NCBI RefSeq assembly: GCF_008119785.1
Contig: NZ_VSFA01000031.1
Location: 1-64,000, forward strand
DNA from: Micromonospora sp. MP36
Lineage (GTDB): Bacteria; Actinomycetota; Actinomycetes; Mycobacteriales; Micromonosporaceae
Direction of reading: 5' to 3'
DNA: 64,000 bases
Numbering within the stretch: the first letter of the stretch is position 1; every line of letters starts with the position of its first letter. This document shows, piece by piece, positions 34,375 to 43,202 of the stretch. The notes beneath the pieces were generated by a model that was not told the origin of the DNA, did no database searches, and saw only the letters and a program-made list of their open reading frames with translations. Both the position numbers and the translations under genes were made by a program.

Positions 34375-35343
34375 GTGACGACCATCGAGGATCGAGTGGA
34401 ACAGGGGCGTCGCCCCTCCCTCGGTGACGGAAGGAGAGACGGGGGCGAGCGGCCGGGCTTCGGTCAGCGGGCTTGGGCGACCGTGTTCGCCTTCCCGTAC
34501 CTGGCACACCTGGTGGTGCTGACCGCGTGGCCCGTACTGGCGCTGGCCTACTTCAGCCTCACCGACTACGACACGCTCTCCTCCCCGAGATGGGTGGGGC
34601 TGGACAACTTCCGCCGCCTGTTCGGCGACGAGGCGTTCTGGCGATCACTGCTCAACACCGCCTACTTCGCGGTGCTGTTCGTGCCCACCCAGACGATCCT
34701 CGCGCTGCTGCTCGCGGTCGCGCTGAATCAGCGCCTGCGCTGGATTTCGTGGCTCCGCAGCGCGTACTTCGTGCCGGTCGTCTCGTCCTGGGTCGTCGTG
34801 GGGTACGTCGCCGACGCGGTCTTCAACCCGCAGTTCGGGATGGCCAACACCGTCCTGGGGTGGCTCGGCCTGCCCCCGGCGACCTGGCTGCAGAGCCCGG
34901 TGCTCGTCATCCCCACGCTCGCCCTCGTCGCGGTGTGGAAGGGCGTCGGCTACATGATGGTGCTCTTCCTCGCCGGACTGCAGAACATCCCGGAGGAGCT
35001 GTACGAGGCCGCCAAGATCGACGGCGCGTCGGCCTGGCAGCGGTTCCGCCGGGTCACCCTGCCCGGCATTTCCGGAACGACGTTCCTCGTCCTGGTCCTC
35101 TCGACGATCACCACCCTGCAGGCCTTCGAGCAGGTCTACGTGATGACCGGACCGATGCGGGGCCAGCCCGCCGGTCAGCCGAACGGGGCGAGCGAGATGA
35201 CGGTGCTCTTCATGTACCAGCAGGGTTTCGAGTTCTTCAACATGGGCTACGCGTCCGCGGTGGCGTGGGTGCTGTTCGCGCTGATCTTCATCCTGACGAT
35301 GGTCCAGCTCCGGCTGCAGAAGAAGTGGGTGCACTATGCCTGA
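34375..35343 (+). CDS. Sugar ABC transporter permease (MalF-like)
   Basis: A 322-residue permease with six helices. After a polar N-terminus it has FAFPYLAHLVVLTAWPVLALAYFSLTDYDT, and the ATPase-coupling loop EELYEAAKIDGASAWQRFRRVTLPGI (EAA motif). The GTG at 34375, preceded by GAGGGAGGAGG, gives a sensible length; the open frame starts earlier within the previous gene. The stop overlaps the start of the next permease gene by 8 bases. Confidence 0.93.
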   Translation: MTTIEDRVEQGRRPSLGDGRRDGGERPGFGQRAWATVFAFPYLAHLVVLTAWPVLALAYFSLTDYDTLSSPRWVGLDNFRRLFGDEAFWRSLLNTAYFAVLFVPTQTILALLLAVALNQRLRWISWLRSAYFVPVVSSWVVVGYVADAVFNPQFGMANTVLGWLGLPPATWLQSPVLVIPTLALVAVWKGVGYMMVLFLAGLQNIPEELYEAAKIDGASAWQRFRRVTLPGISGTTFLVLVLSTITTLQAFEQVYVMTGPMRGQPAGQPNGASEMTVLFMYQQGFEFFNMGYASAVAWVLFALIFILTMVQLRLQKKWVHYA

Positions 35344-36196
35344 CACCGGTCAGCGAGGCCGGGCCCGGCAGCGCCGCAACCGGCCGGGCCGTTGGCTCGC
35401 CTACCTGTTCCTCGGCCTCGGCGCGGCGGTGATGGTCGTCCCGTTCGTCGCCTCCGTCGCGAACTCGTTGAAGAACTTCGCGCAGTACGTCGCGGTGCCG
35501 CCGATCTGGGTCCCCGATCCGCCAGCCTGGTCCAACTACAGCCAGGTGTGGGAACGTGCGCCGTTCGGCCTGTACGCCTGGAACAGCTTTCTCATCGCGA
35601 CCCTCGCCGTGGTCGGCAACGTGGTCACCAGCGCGATGGTGGGTCACGCGCTGGCCCGGATGAAACTGCCGGGCAAGGAGGTGCTGCTCGCCGCGGCGCT
35701 CGGCACCCTGATGCTGCCCACCGTTGTGACGATCATCCCCAACTTCATCCTGTACAAGCACCTCGGTTGGCTCGACACCATGCTGCCGCTGGTGGTGCCG
35801 TACTGGCTGGCGACGCCGTTCGGGATCTTCCTGATGCGCCAGACGTTCCTCGCGATCCCGCGCGACTTCGAGGAGGCGGCGGCGCTCGACGGGGCCAACC
35901 CGTGGCAGGTGTTCTGGCGGGTCCACATGCCACTCGCCAAGCCGGCGCTCGCGACCCTCGGCGTCTTCACGTTCATGGCGTCCTGGGGTGCCGTGCTCGA
36001 GCCCACGATCTACCTCACCTCGCCGGAGAAGTACACCCTGCCCATCGGGGTGATGAGCCTGCAGGGCCAGTTCATGGGCAACGACCAGCTCGTCACCGCC
36101 GCCGCGCTGATGTCGCTCGTGCCCATGCTGCTGCTGTTCCTGCTCGCCCAGCGCTACTTCGTCCGCGGCGCGATGGCCAGCGGCCTCAAGGGCTGA
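35336..36196 (+). CDS. Sugar ABC transporter permease (MalG-like)
   Basis: A 286-residue second permease, six helices, with WLAYLFLGLGAAVMVVPFVA at the N-terminus and the coupling motif DFEEAAALDGANPWQVFWRV. It pairs with the upstream permease to form the sugar channel. Translationally coupled (8-base overlap). Confidence 0.93.
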   Translation: MPDTGQRGRARQRRNRPGRWLAYLFLGLGAAVMVVPFVASVANSLKNFAQYVAVPPIWVPDPPAWSNYSQVWERAPFGLYAWNSFLIATLAVVGNVVTSAMVGHALARMKLPGKEVLLAAALGTLMLPTVVTIIPNFILYKHLGWLDTMLPLVVPYWLATPFGIFLMRQTFLAIPRDFEEAAALDGANPWQVFWRVHMPLAKPALATLGVFTFMASWGAVLEPTIYLTSPEKYTLPIGVMSLQGQFMGNDQLVTAAALMSLVPMLLLFLLAQRYFVRGAMASGLKG

Positions 36197-36310
36197 CGGT
36201 CGCCTGCCGCCCTGCTGCCAACGACGGCGCGCGGGCAGGAGACCGCCCCGAGCGGCCCGGTCCGCCCTCGTCCTACCGACAACACCTGTCCTGATCGAAA
36301 GGAACGTGCA

Positions 36311-37339
36311 GTGACCGAAACATGGGGGAACCGACCATTCCGCGTCGGGGTGGTCGGCGCGGGCAGCGTCGCCGCGCTGCACCTCGACGCGGCCGCCGGC
36401 CTGCCCGAGGTCGAGGTCGCCGCGGTCTGCGACGTGCGGCTGCCCGCCGCCGAGCAACTCGCGGCCGGGTTCGGGGCCCGCGCGTACGCCGACCACACCG
36501 CGATGTTCGCCGCCGGCGGCCTCGACGGGGTGCTGGTCACCGCGCCGCACTCGCTGCACGCACCGATCACCGTGGACGCCGCCGCAGCCGGGCTGCACGT
36601 CCTGGTGGAAAAGCCGATGGCCACCACCCTCGAGGACGGCCAGCGGATGATCGACGCCTGCGCCACCCACGGGGTACGGCTCGCCGTGGGGCACGTGCTG
36701 CACTTCCTGCCGACCGTACGCGAGGCGTGGCGGATCCTGCGGTCGGGAAGCCTCGGCCGGCCAGTGGTGATCACCGAGCGGCGTACCGCGCGGTACGAAC
36801 GCGGATCCCGGCCGGACTGGTTCTTCGACCCGGTGCTCGCCGGCGGCGGCATCCTGATGAACGTCGGCACCCACAGCATCGACAAGGCCCAGTGGCTCGG
36901 CGACGCACCCGCCACCAGCGTGCACGGGTACGTCTGGAACCGGCCGGGCGCCGAGGTCGAAACCGAGTCGGTCGGCCTGCTGGAGCTGGCCAACGGGGTA
37001 CGGGTCGTGCTCTCGGTCACCGGCACCGGCCTGCCGTTCCGGGACGAGACCGAGGTGGTGTGCGAGCACGGCGCGCTGCGGCTGTCCCGGAGCGACGGCC
37101 TGTGGACGTACCGGGGGGACGACGCGGTGCAGGTGGTCACGCCCGAGCAGGACGACATCGTAGTGGCGTTCCGGGAGCAGCTGGCGGACTTCGTCGCGAG
37201 CTGCCGCGACGGCCGTACGCCGGCGGTCGACGCGGCGTACGGGCAGTCGGTCGTGGCCACCGCGCTCGCGCTGTACGAGTCGGCCCAACGCGTCGACCCC
37301 GTACGGATCCCGCGGTTCACCGTGGAGGCGGCGGCATGA
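36311..37339 (+). CDS. Gfo/Idh/MocA family oxidoreductase
   Basis: A 342-residue NAD(P)-dependent sugar oxidoreductase. N-terminal Rossmann fold with VGVVGAGSVAALHLDAAAGLP, the family signature HVLVEKPMATT (Lys-Pro), and a C-terminal GFO/IDH/MocA domain with GGGILMNVGTHSIDKAQWL holding the catalytic His position. Members oxidise or reduce sugars, inositols and amino sugars. GTG start with GAAAGGAACG upstream. The stop is embedded in the start of the next gene (ATGA), so the two proteins probably act in one pathway. Confidence 0.92.
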   Translation: MTETWGNRPFRVGVVGAGSVAALHLDAAAGLPEVEVAAVCDVRLPAAEQLAAGFGARAYADHTAMFAAGGLDGVLVTAPHSLHAPITVDAAAAGLHVLVEKPMATTLEDGQRMIDACATHGVRLAVGHVLHFLPTVREAWRILRSGSLGRPVVITERRTARYERGSRPDWFFDPVLAGGGILMNVGTHSIDKAQWLGDAPATSVHGYVWNRPGAEVETESVGLLELANGVRVVLSVTGTGLPFRDETEVVCEHGALRLSRSDGLWTYRGDDAVQVVTPEQDDIVVAFREQLADFVASCRDGRTPAVDAAYGQSVVATALALYESAQRVDPVRIPRFTVEAAA

Positions 37340-38154
37340 GCGGCGTCGACACCGTACCGGCATGGGCGGCGGGCCGGCTCGCGTTCAGCACCCTCGGCTG
37401 TGCCGCAGAGCCGGTGGAATCGGTGCTGGAACTGGCCCGGCGTACCGGCTGCCACGGGGTGGAGCTTCGCTGCGCCGAGGGTGAGCCGGTCGCGCCCGAC
37501 ACCCCGGCCGCGACGCTGCGGGAGATCGGGAAGCGGTTCGCGGACGCGGGCGTCGAGCCGATCTGCGTCGCCTCCTACGTGCGCATCGCGGCACCGGACG
37601 GAGATCCGGTCACCGACCTGCTCCACCACGTCGAGATCGCCGAGCAACTCGGCGCCCGCTACGTGCGGGTCTTCGGCGGCCGGGACGGGCAGGCCGACCC
37701 GCATCCGGCGGCGGTGCGGCGGCTCGGCGAAGTGGCCCGGAGGATCGAGGGTGGGCCGGTGACGGTCCTGCTGGAGACCCACGACGTGTTCTGCTCGGCG
37801 CGCGCCGTCGCGGCGGTGCTGGCCGAGGTCGGTTCGCCCGCGGTGGCCGCCCTGTGGGACGCGGTGAACCCGTGGCGGGTGGGGGAGAGCCCCCGAGAGG
37901 CGGCCGACGCGCTGGCGCCGTGGCTGCGGCACGTACAGCTCAAGGACGTCCGCGCGACCGACGACCTGGCCCCGGTGCTGCCGGGGCACGGCACGGTCCC
38001 GCTTGGCCAGATCCTCACCGAGCTCGACCGCCTCGACTACCGGGCCTGGCTGTCCCTGGAGTGGGAACGGGCCTGGTTCCCGGAGGCGCCGCCGCTGGAC
38101 GAGGCGCTCGGCGCGTTCCGGGCGGTGCTCGCGGCGCACCAGGCGGCGCAATGA
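37336..38154 (+). CDS. Sugar phosphate isomerase/epimerase (xylose-isomerase-like TIM barrel)
   Basis: A 272-residue AP-endonuclease-family-2 fold protein. It starts LAFSTLGCAAEPVESVLELA and carries GCHGVELRCAEG, ARYVRVFGGRDG, VTVLLETHD (metal-binding Glu), ALWDAVNPWR (Asp), HVQLKDVR and LSLEWER (last metal Glu). These are the metal-site positions of inosose isomerase, hydroxypyruvate isomerase and similar enzymes. Its tight coupling with the Gfo/Idh/MocA gene upstream resembles keto-sugar handling pairs. It overlaps both neighbours by four bases. Confidence 0.88.
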   Translation: MSGVDTVPAWAAGRLAFSTLGCAAEPVESVLELARRTGCHGVELRCAEGEPVAPDTPAATLREIGKRFADAGVEPICVASYVRIAAPDGDPVTDLLHHVEIAEQLGARYVRVFGGRDGQADPHPAAVRRLGEVARRIEGGPVTVLLETHDVFCSARAVAAVLAEVGSPAVAALWDAVNPWRVGESPREAADALAPWLRHVQLKDVRATDDLAPVLPGHGTVPLGQILTELDRLDYRAWLSLEWERAWFPEAPPLDEALGAFRAVLAAHQAAQ

Positions 38155-39689
38155 CCTCGTTGATCCCGTATCCCGCGGCGATCCGCCAGCACCCCGGTAC
38201 GCTGCGCGTCGCCGGACCGGTGCCGGTCGCCGCCGGGCCGGAGGCCGAGGGGGTCGCCGACTGGCTCGCGGAGCTGCCCGGGTTCACCCGCGCGGCGGTG
38301 TCCGACGCCCCGGTACGCCTGGCCGTCGACGACCGCCTGACCCCGGAGGGCTACCGGCTCACCATCGACGAGCGTGGGGTGGAGATCACCGGAGGGGCAC
38401 CTGCCGGGGTGTTCTACGGCGCCCAGACGCTGCGCCAGCTGATGCCGGACGGCGGCCGGAGCGTCAGCCTCCCGTACCTCGAGGTCACCGACGCCCCCCG
38501 GTTCGGCTGGCGCGGCGCGATGCTCGACGTGGCGCGGCACTTCATGCCCAAGGAGTTCGTGCTGCGCTTCATCGACATGCTCGCGCTGCACAAGCTCAAC
38601 GTGCTGCACCTGCACCTCACCGACGACCAGGGCTGGCGGCTGGAGATCCCGCGCTACCCGCGGCTGACCGAGATCGGGGCGTGGCGCGCCGCGACCCTGG
38701 TCGGACACGCCCGGCAGACTCCCCGCCGCTACGACGGGGTACGGCACGGCGGCTACTACACGCAGCAGGACATCCGGGAAATCGTGGCGTACGCCGCGAC
38801 GCGGTTCGTCACCGTCGTCCCGGAGATCGAGGGCCCCGGCCACTCGCAGGCGGCGATAGCGGCGTACCCGCAGCTCGGCAACACCCGCCGCCAGCTCGAC
38901 GTCTGGACCGTCTGGGGGATCAGCGAGCACGTGCTCGACATCTCCGAGACGACGCTCGGGTTCTACCGCGACGTGCTCGACGACGTGATGGCCCTGTTCC
39001 CCGGGAACTACGTGCACCTCGGCGGCGACGAGTGCCCCACCGGGCAGTGGCGGGCCAACCCGGCCGCCATGGCGCGCCTGGCCGAGCTGGGACTGCCCGA
39101 CGAGCGGGCCCTGCTCGGCTGGTACGTGGGGCAGCTCGCCAGCCTCGTCACCGCCCGTGGCCGCCGCCCGGTCTTCTGGTACGACACCGACACCGCGCTG
39201 CGGGTGCCGAATGCGATCGCGATGCCGTGGCGGGGCGACGGCGCGGCAACGGCGGCACACCAGGACGGCCACGACGTGGTGCTCGCCTCCCACGAGCACC
39301 TCTACCTCGACTACTACCAGAGCCAGGACCAGGACACCGAACCGCTCGCGATCGGCGGGCACACGCCGCTGGAGCGGGTGTACGAGTTCGACGCCGACCG
39401 ACCCGCCGGGGCGCTCGGCGCCCAGTGCCAACTGTGGACCGAGTACATGCCGCGGCCGCAGGACGTGGAGCGCATGGCGTTTCCCCGGCTCTGTGCGTTC
39501 AGCGAGACCGTGTGGTCGACCGCGCCCCGGCACTCCTTCGCCAGCTTCCGCGACCGGCTCACGGCGCACCTGCCCCGCCTCGCCGCGGCGGGCGTGAGGT
39601 ACCGGCCGCTCGACGCCATCCCATCGCCCCGCACCGAGCCACAGCCATCCCTCAAGGAGGCACCGACCGATGCCCACTTACGCGGGTGA
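38151..39689 (+). CDS. Beta-N-acetylhexosaminidase, glycoside hydrolase family 20
   Basis: A 512-residue GH20 enzyme. Residues about 1-110 are the GH20b domain (SLIPYPAAIRQHPGTLRV, GVEITGGAPAGVFYGAQTLRQLM). The barrel starts at FGWRGAMLDVARHFM with LHKLNVLHLHLTDDQGWRLEI, contains PEIEGPGHSQAAIAAYP, and the catalytic pair in VHLGGDECPTGQW near residues 288-296 (Asp polarises the N-acetyl group, Glu is the acid). The C-terminus has GAQCQLWTEYM. No signal peptide is seen, so it probably cleaves imported N-acetylhexosaminides inside the cell. It links the locus to a hexosamine-containing glycan. ATGA overlap with the gene before, 20-base overlap with the next. Confidence 0.95.
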   Translation: MTSLIPYPAAIRQHPGTLRVAGPVPVAAGPEAEGVADWLAELPGFTRAAVSDAPVRLAVDDRLTPEGYRLTIDERGVEITGGAPAGVFYGAQTLRQLMPDGGRSVSLPYLEVTDAPRFGWRGAMLDVARHFMPKEFVLRFIDMLALHKLNVLHLHLTDDQGWRLEIPRYPRLTEIGAWRAATLVGHARQTPRRYDGVRHGGYYTQQDIREIVAYAATRFVTVVPEIEGPGHSQAAIAAYPQLGNTRRQLDVWTVWGISEHVLDISETTLGFYRDVLDDVMALFPGNYVHLGGDECPTGQWRANPAAMARLAELGLPDERALLGWYVGQLASLVTARGRRPVFWYDTDTALRVPNAIAMPWRGDGAATAAHQDGHDVVLASHEHLYLDYYQSQDQDTEPLAIGGHTPLERVYEFDADRPAGALGAQCQLWTEYMPRPQDVERMAFPRLCAFSETVWSTAPRHSFASFRDRLTAHLPRLAAAGVRYRPLDAIPSPRTEPQPSLKEAPTDAHLRG

Positions 39690-40713
39690 CGCCCCGCCGC
39701 GCAGCCTGGCCGCCCTCCGGGAGGCCCTCGCGACGCCCAGCCAGGAGGTGGTGGAGAGCCTGGCGCGGGTGGACGGCGACCTGATGCTCCTCGGCGTCGC
39801 CGGAAAGCTGGGACCCGAGCTGGCCCTGATGGCGCGGCGCGCCCTGGACCGGGCAGGCCGGCCGGCCCGGGTCATCGGGGTGGCCCGCAATCCCGGGCCC
39901 GAGCTGGTCGAGCGGTTGCGCGGCGGGGGCGTGGAGCTGCTGCGCGCCGACCTGCTCGACGACGCGGCGCTCGCCGGCCTGCCCGACGCGGCGAACATCG
40001 TCTACCTGGCCGGCCGGAAGTTCGGCACCGACGGCGCCGAGCACCAGACCTGGGCGCTCAACACCTACCTTCCCGGGCGGGTCGCCGAGCGGTTCCGTGA
40101 CTCGCGGATCGTCGCCTTCTCCACCGGCAACGTCTATCCCCTGATGCCGGTGGTGAGCGGCGGCGCCGACGAGGCGACGCCACCGGGCCCCGTCGGCGAG
40201 TACGCACAGTCGTGTCTGGGCCGGGAGCGGGTGTTCGAGCACTTCTCACACCGGTATGGCACCCGGATGGCGATCGTACGGCTGAACTACGCGGTCGAAC
40301 TCCGGTACGGAGTGCTGTTGGAGATCGCGCGTGCCGTGTATCGGGGCGAGCCCGTCGACCTGCGGATGGGCAACGTCAACGTGATCTGGCAGGGCGACGT
40401 CAACGCCGCCACTCTCCGGCTCTTCGAGCACTGCACGGCGCCGCCGTTGGTGCTCAACCTGGCCGGCCCCGAGACCGCGTCCGTGCGCTGGATCGCGCAG
40501 CGTTTCGGCGAGCTGTTCGGGGTGCCCCCGGCATTCACCGGGGCAGCGGAGCCCACCGCGTTGCTCTCCAACGCCGCGCGGGCGAACGAGCTGTTCGGCT
40601 ACCCCAGCGTTCCGCTGCGCACGCTGATCGAGTGGACCGCCGAATGGGTGCTCGGCGGCGGCGAAACCCACGGCAAGGACACCCACTTTCAGGAGCGGGA
40701 GGGGCGTTTCTAA
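39670..40713 (+). CDS. NAD-dependent epimerase/dehydratase family protein
   Basis: A 347-residue extended short-chain dehydrogenase. The usual GxxGxxG is modified (LMLLGVAGKLGPELALMARRA). Other signatures are NIVYLAGRKFG, FSTGNVYPLM and a YAQSCLGRERVFEHF active-site-like stretch in which the Lys of YxxxK is not conserved. LNLAGPETASVRWIAQRFGELFG is the C-terminal substrate part. The altered catalytic motif (YAQSC in place of YxxxK) makes epimerase activity uncertain. AAGGAGG, lying inside the GH20 gene, precedes the ATG. Confidence 0.8.
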   Translation: MPTYAGDAPPRSLAALREALATPSQEVVESLARVDGDLMLLGVAGKLGPELALMARRALDRAGRPARVIGVARNPGPELVERLRGGGVELLRADLLDDAALAGLPDAANIVYLAGRKFGTDGAEHQTWALNTYLPGRVAERFRDSRIVAFSTGNVYPLMPVVSGGADEATPPGPVGEYAQSCLGRERVFEHFSHRYGTRMAIVRLNYAVELRYGVLLEIARAVYRGEPVDLRMGNVNVIWQGDVNAATLRLFEHCTAPPLVLNLAGPETASVRWIAQRFGELFGVPPAFTGAAEPTALLSNAARANELFGYPSVPLRTLIEWTAEWVLGGGETHGKDTHFQEREGRF

Positions 40714-41771
40714 TGTCGGCAGCACTACCGGTGGACGTCGGCTCGGCGCTGCGCGAGGGCGTCGTCATCCCGGCCCACCCGCTCGCGCTCGACGCCACCG
40801 GGCGGCTCGACGAGCGCCGACAGCGCGCGCTGAGCCGGTACTACCTGGAGGCCGGGGCGGGCGGCCTGGCGGTCGGGGTGCACACCACCCAGTTCGCGAT
40901 CCGGGAGGCCGGGCTACTCGAACCGGTGCTACGGATCGCCGCGGACACCGTGCGGGAGGCGCCACGCGACCGGCCGGTGGTGCTGGTCGCCGGGGTCTCC
41001 GGCACCACCGACCAGGCGGTCGCCGAGGCGAAGCTCGCCGCCGACCACGGCTACCACCTCGCCATGGTGATCCTTCGCGGATTGGCGGAGCTGACGGACG
41101 ACGAACTCATCGCACACATCGCGGCAGTCGGCGAAGTGCTCCCGGTCTTCGGCTTCTACCTCCAGCCCGCGGTCGGCGGCCGGACGCTCGGATACGACTT
41201 CTGGGCTCGCCTCGCCGAACTGCCCTGCCTGGCGGCGATCAAGATCGCGCCGTTCGACCGGTACCGCACCCTCGACGTGGTCCGGGCGGTGTGCGAGTCC
41301 TCACGAGCGGCGGAGATCGCGCTCTACACCGGCAACGACGACAACATCATCGTCGACCTGCTCACCACGTACCGCTTCCCGGTGAATGGCGGCCATGTCA
41401 GCAAGCGGATCGTGGGCGGGCTGCTCGGCCAGTACGCCGTGTGGACCCACCGCGCAGTGGAGCTGTTCGAACGGGCCCGCGAGGCGGCACGGACCGGACA
41501 GCTCGACGAGGAACTGCTCACGACGGCCGCGACGTTGACCGACGCCAACGCCGCCGTCTTCGACGTCGCCCACGGCTTCGCCGGCTGCGTCGCCGGCATC
41601 CATGAGGTGCTGCGGCGCCAGGGCCTGCTGGACAACGTCCGGCTGCTCGACGAGCAGGAGCGGCTCTCCCCGGGGCAGGCGGCGGAACTTGACCGTGTGA
41701 TCGGGGCGTACCCCGACCTGCAGGACGACGCGTTCGTCGCCGCGCACCTGGACCGCTGGCTCGACACATAG
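40713..41771 (+). CDS. DapA / N-acetylneuraminate lyase family aldolase
   Basis: A 352-residue class I aldolase-like TIM barrel. Schiff-base Lys in LAAIKIAPFDRY (near residue 176) and the Tyr-bearing segment FGFYLQPAVGG (near 147) match the DapA/NAL/KDPG-aldolase superfamily. GGAGGLAVGVHTTQF is a variant of the usual G(T/A)TGE(F/A) pyruvate-binding loop, with VHTTQ in place of TGE. The substrate may not be a simple pyruvate aldol. The longer frame to 40212 overlaps the epimerase gene and is not used. The ATG shares one base with the preceding stop (TAATG). Confidence 0.88.
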   Translation: MSAALPVDVGSALREGVVIPAHPLALDATGRLDERRQRALSRYYLEAGAGGLAVGVHTTQFAIREAGLLEPVLRIAADTVREAPRDRPVVLVAGVSGTTDQAVAEAKLAADHGYHLAMVILRGLAELTDDELIAHIAAVGEVLPVFGFYLQPAVGGRTLGYDFWARLAELPCLAAIKIAPFDRYRTLDVVRAVCESSRAAEIALYTGNDDNIIVDLLTTYRFPVNGGHVSKRIVGGLLGQYAVWTHRAVELFERAREAARTGQLDEELLTTAATLTDANAAVFDVAHGFAGCVAGIHEVLRRQGLLDNVRLLDEQERLSPGQAAELDRVIGAYPDLQDDAFVAAHLDRWLDT

Positions 41772-41782
41772 CAGGAGCAGCC

Positions 41783-43180
41783 ATGATCCTCCCCCACGCA
41801 CTCCTGGCCGCCGTGCTGGCGGTGGCCTCGGTCCCGCCGGCGGTGCCACCGTCCGGGGCGCACCCGGCGCAGACGCGCACCGCCGCGGTGCCGCAGGAGT
41901 TCTTCGACGACTTCAGCTACACCGGTCCCGCGGATCCGGCGTTCGCCGGGTTCGGTTGGACCGCGCGCACCGGCGGTGGCGGGCCCGGGGTGTCGGGTGC
42001 CACGTGGAGCGCCGACAACGTCTCCATGGTGGGCTCCGGCGCCGACCGGGTGATGCGGCTCGCCGCCACCAGCCAGGGCACCGGCCAGACGACCACCCAG
42101 GCGTCGGTTGCCCAGGGGCAGCGGTTCTTCGAGGGCACGTACGCGACCCGGATCCGGTTCACCGACGCGCCGGAGAGCGGGCCGGACGGCGATCAGGTGG
42201 TCCAGACCTTCTACACCATCTCGCAGCTCAACCACCCACTGGATCCGAACTACAGCGAACTCGACTACGAATACGTCCCCAACGGGGGCCTCGGGTCGGC
42301 CGGCACCGCGTTGCAGATGGTGACCTGGGAGACGTATCAGGACAGCCCGTGGGATCCCCGGGCGCTCGAAACCGTCCTGTCCCGGAGCCACGACGGATGG
42401 CACCTGCTCAAACTCGACGTGACCGGCGGCGAGGTGCGGTACTACATCGACGGCGTGCTGGTCGCCAGTCACGGCGGTGACTACGCCCCCGAGGCGTTCA
42501 TGTTCCTGAAGTACGCCGTGTGGTTCGCCAACGGTGGCCTGGTCTCCTCGTCGACGTCCCGCAGGTACGTCCTCGACGTCGACTGGGTCTACCACGCCCG
42601 GGATTCCTCGCTCACCACCACCGAGGTGCAGTCCGCGGTCGCCGGGTTCCGGGCGGGGGGCATCCCGCGCAGGGACACCCTGGTGCCGCGGACCGTGGTC
42701 GCCGCGGATGCACACGTGCGCAGCGGCACGTACGCCGACACGAACTTCGGGCCGGCCACCGCGCTGGAGGTCAAGGACGCCCCCAACGCCGCCGACCCCA
42801 ACGTGGATCGGTTGACCTACCTGAAGGCCGGCCTACCCGGCGTGCCGGCCAGTTCCGCCCGGCTCCATCTGCACGTCAGTTCGGTCGCTCCGGGGGCCGG
42901 TCCGGTCCCGATCGCCGTCCGCGTGCTCACCGACGACAGTTGGTCGGAGTCGACGATCACGTGGAACAACCGGCCCACCGCGGGAGCCACCCTGCTGGGC
43001 ACGCTGCAGGTGACGGCACCCGGGTGGTACGCGATCGACGTCACCAGTGCCGTGAACAGCAATCTCAACGACGGTCAGATCAGCTTCCGACTCGGTGACG
43101 ACTCGGTCGCCGATCGGCTGGTGGTCATCGATTCCCGCGAGTACGGCGCGGGCACCGAGCCGTACCTCCTCATCTCCTGA
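41783..43180 (+). CDS. Secreted GH16-like protein with DNRLRE domain
   Basis: A 465-residue exported protein. The signal peptide covers about residues 1-27 (HALLAAVLAVASVPPAV). Residues about 37-275 look like a concanavalin-like jelly roll: EFFDDFSYTGPADPAFAGFGW, FEGTYATRIRFTDAP, then YSELDYEYVP near residue 158. The latter matches the GH16 catalytic E-x-D-x-E, and VRYYIDGVLVA follows. Residues about 305-465 are a DNRLRE-type beta domain (ADAHVRSGTYADTNFGPATA, WSESTITWNNRP, WYAIDVTSAVN), nearly repeated in the next protein. It probably acts on the extracellular polysaccharide feeding this locus. Linkage specificity is unknown. GCAGGAGCAGCC precedes the ATG. Confidence 0.82.
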   Translation: MILPHALLAAVLAVASVPPAVPPSGAHPAQTRTAAVPQEFFDDFSYTGPADPAFAGFGWTARTGGGGPGVSGATWSADNVSMVGSGADRVMRLAATSQGTGQTTTQASVAQGQRFFEGTYATRIRFTDAPESGPDGDQVVQTFYTISQLNHPLDPNYSELDYEYVPNGGLGSAGTALQMVTWETYQDSPWDPRALETVLSRSHDGWHLLKLDVTGGEVRYYIDGVLVASHGGDYAPEAFMFLKYAVWFANGGLVSSSTSRRYVLDVDWVYHARDSSLTTTEVQSAVAGFRAGGIPRRDTLVPRTVVAADAHVRSGTYADTNFGPATALEVKDAPNAADPNVDRLTYLKAGLPGVPASSARLHLHVSSVAPGAGPVPIAVRVLTDDSWSESTITWNNRPTAGATLLGTLQVTAPGWYAIDVTSAVNSNLNDGQISFRLGDDSVADRLVVIDSREYGAGTEPYLLIS

Positions 43181-43202
43181 CCCCCTGAGAGGAGCACTCC
43201 CC

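Noticed and set aside
32775-34385. Minus-strand frame of 536 codons opposite the sugar-binding lipoprotein
   Set aside because: Antisense shadow of a clear lipoprotein gene with a lipobox.
35288-38151. Two long minus-strand frames (691 and 665 codons) opposite the permease, oxidoreductase and isomerase genes
   Set aside because: They have no family motif, and the plus-strand genes are coherent and translationally coupled.
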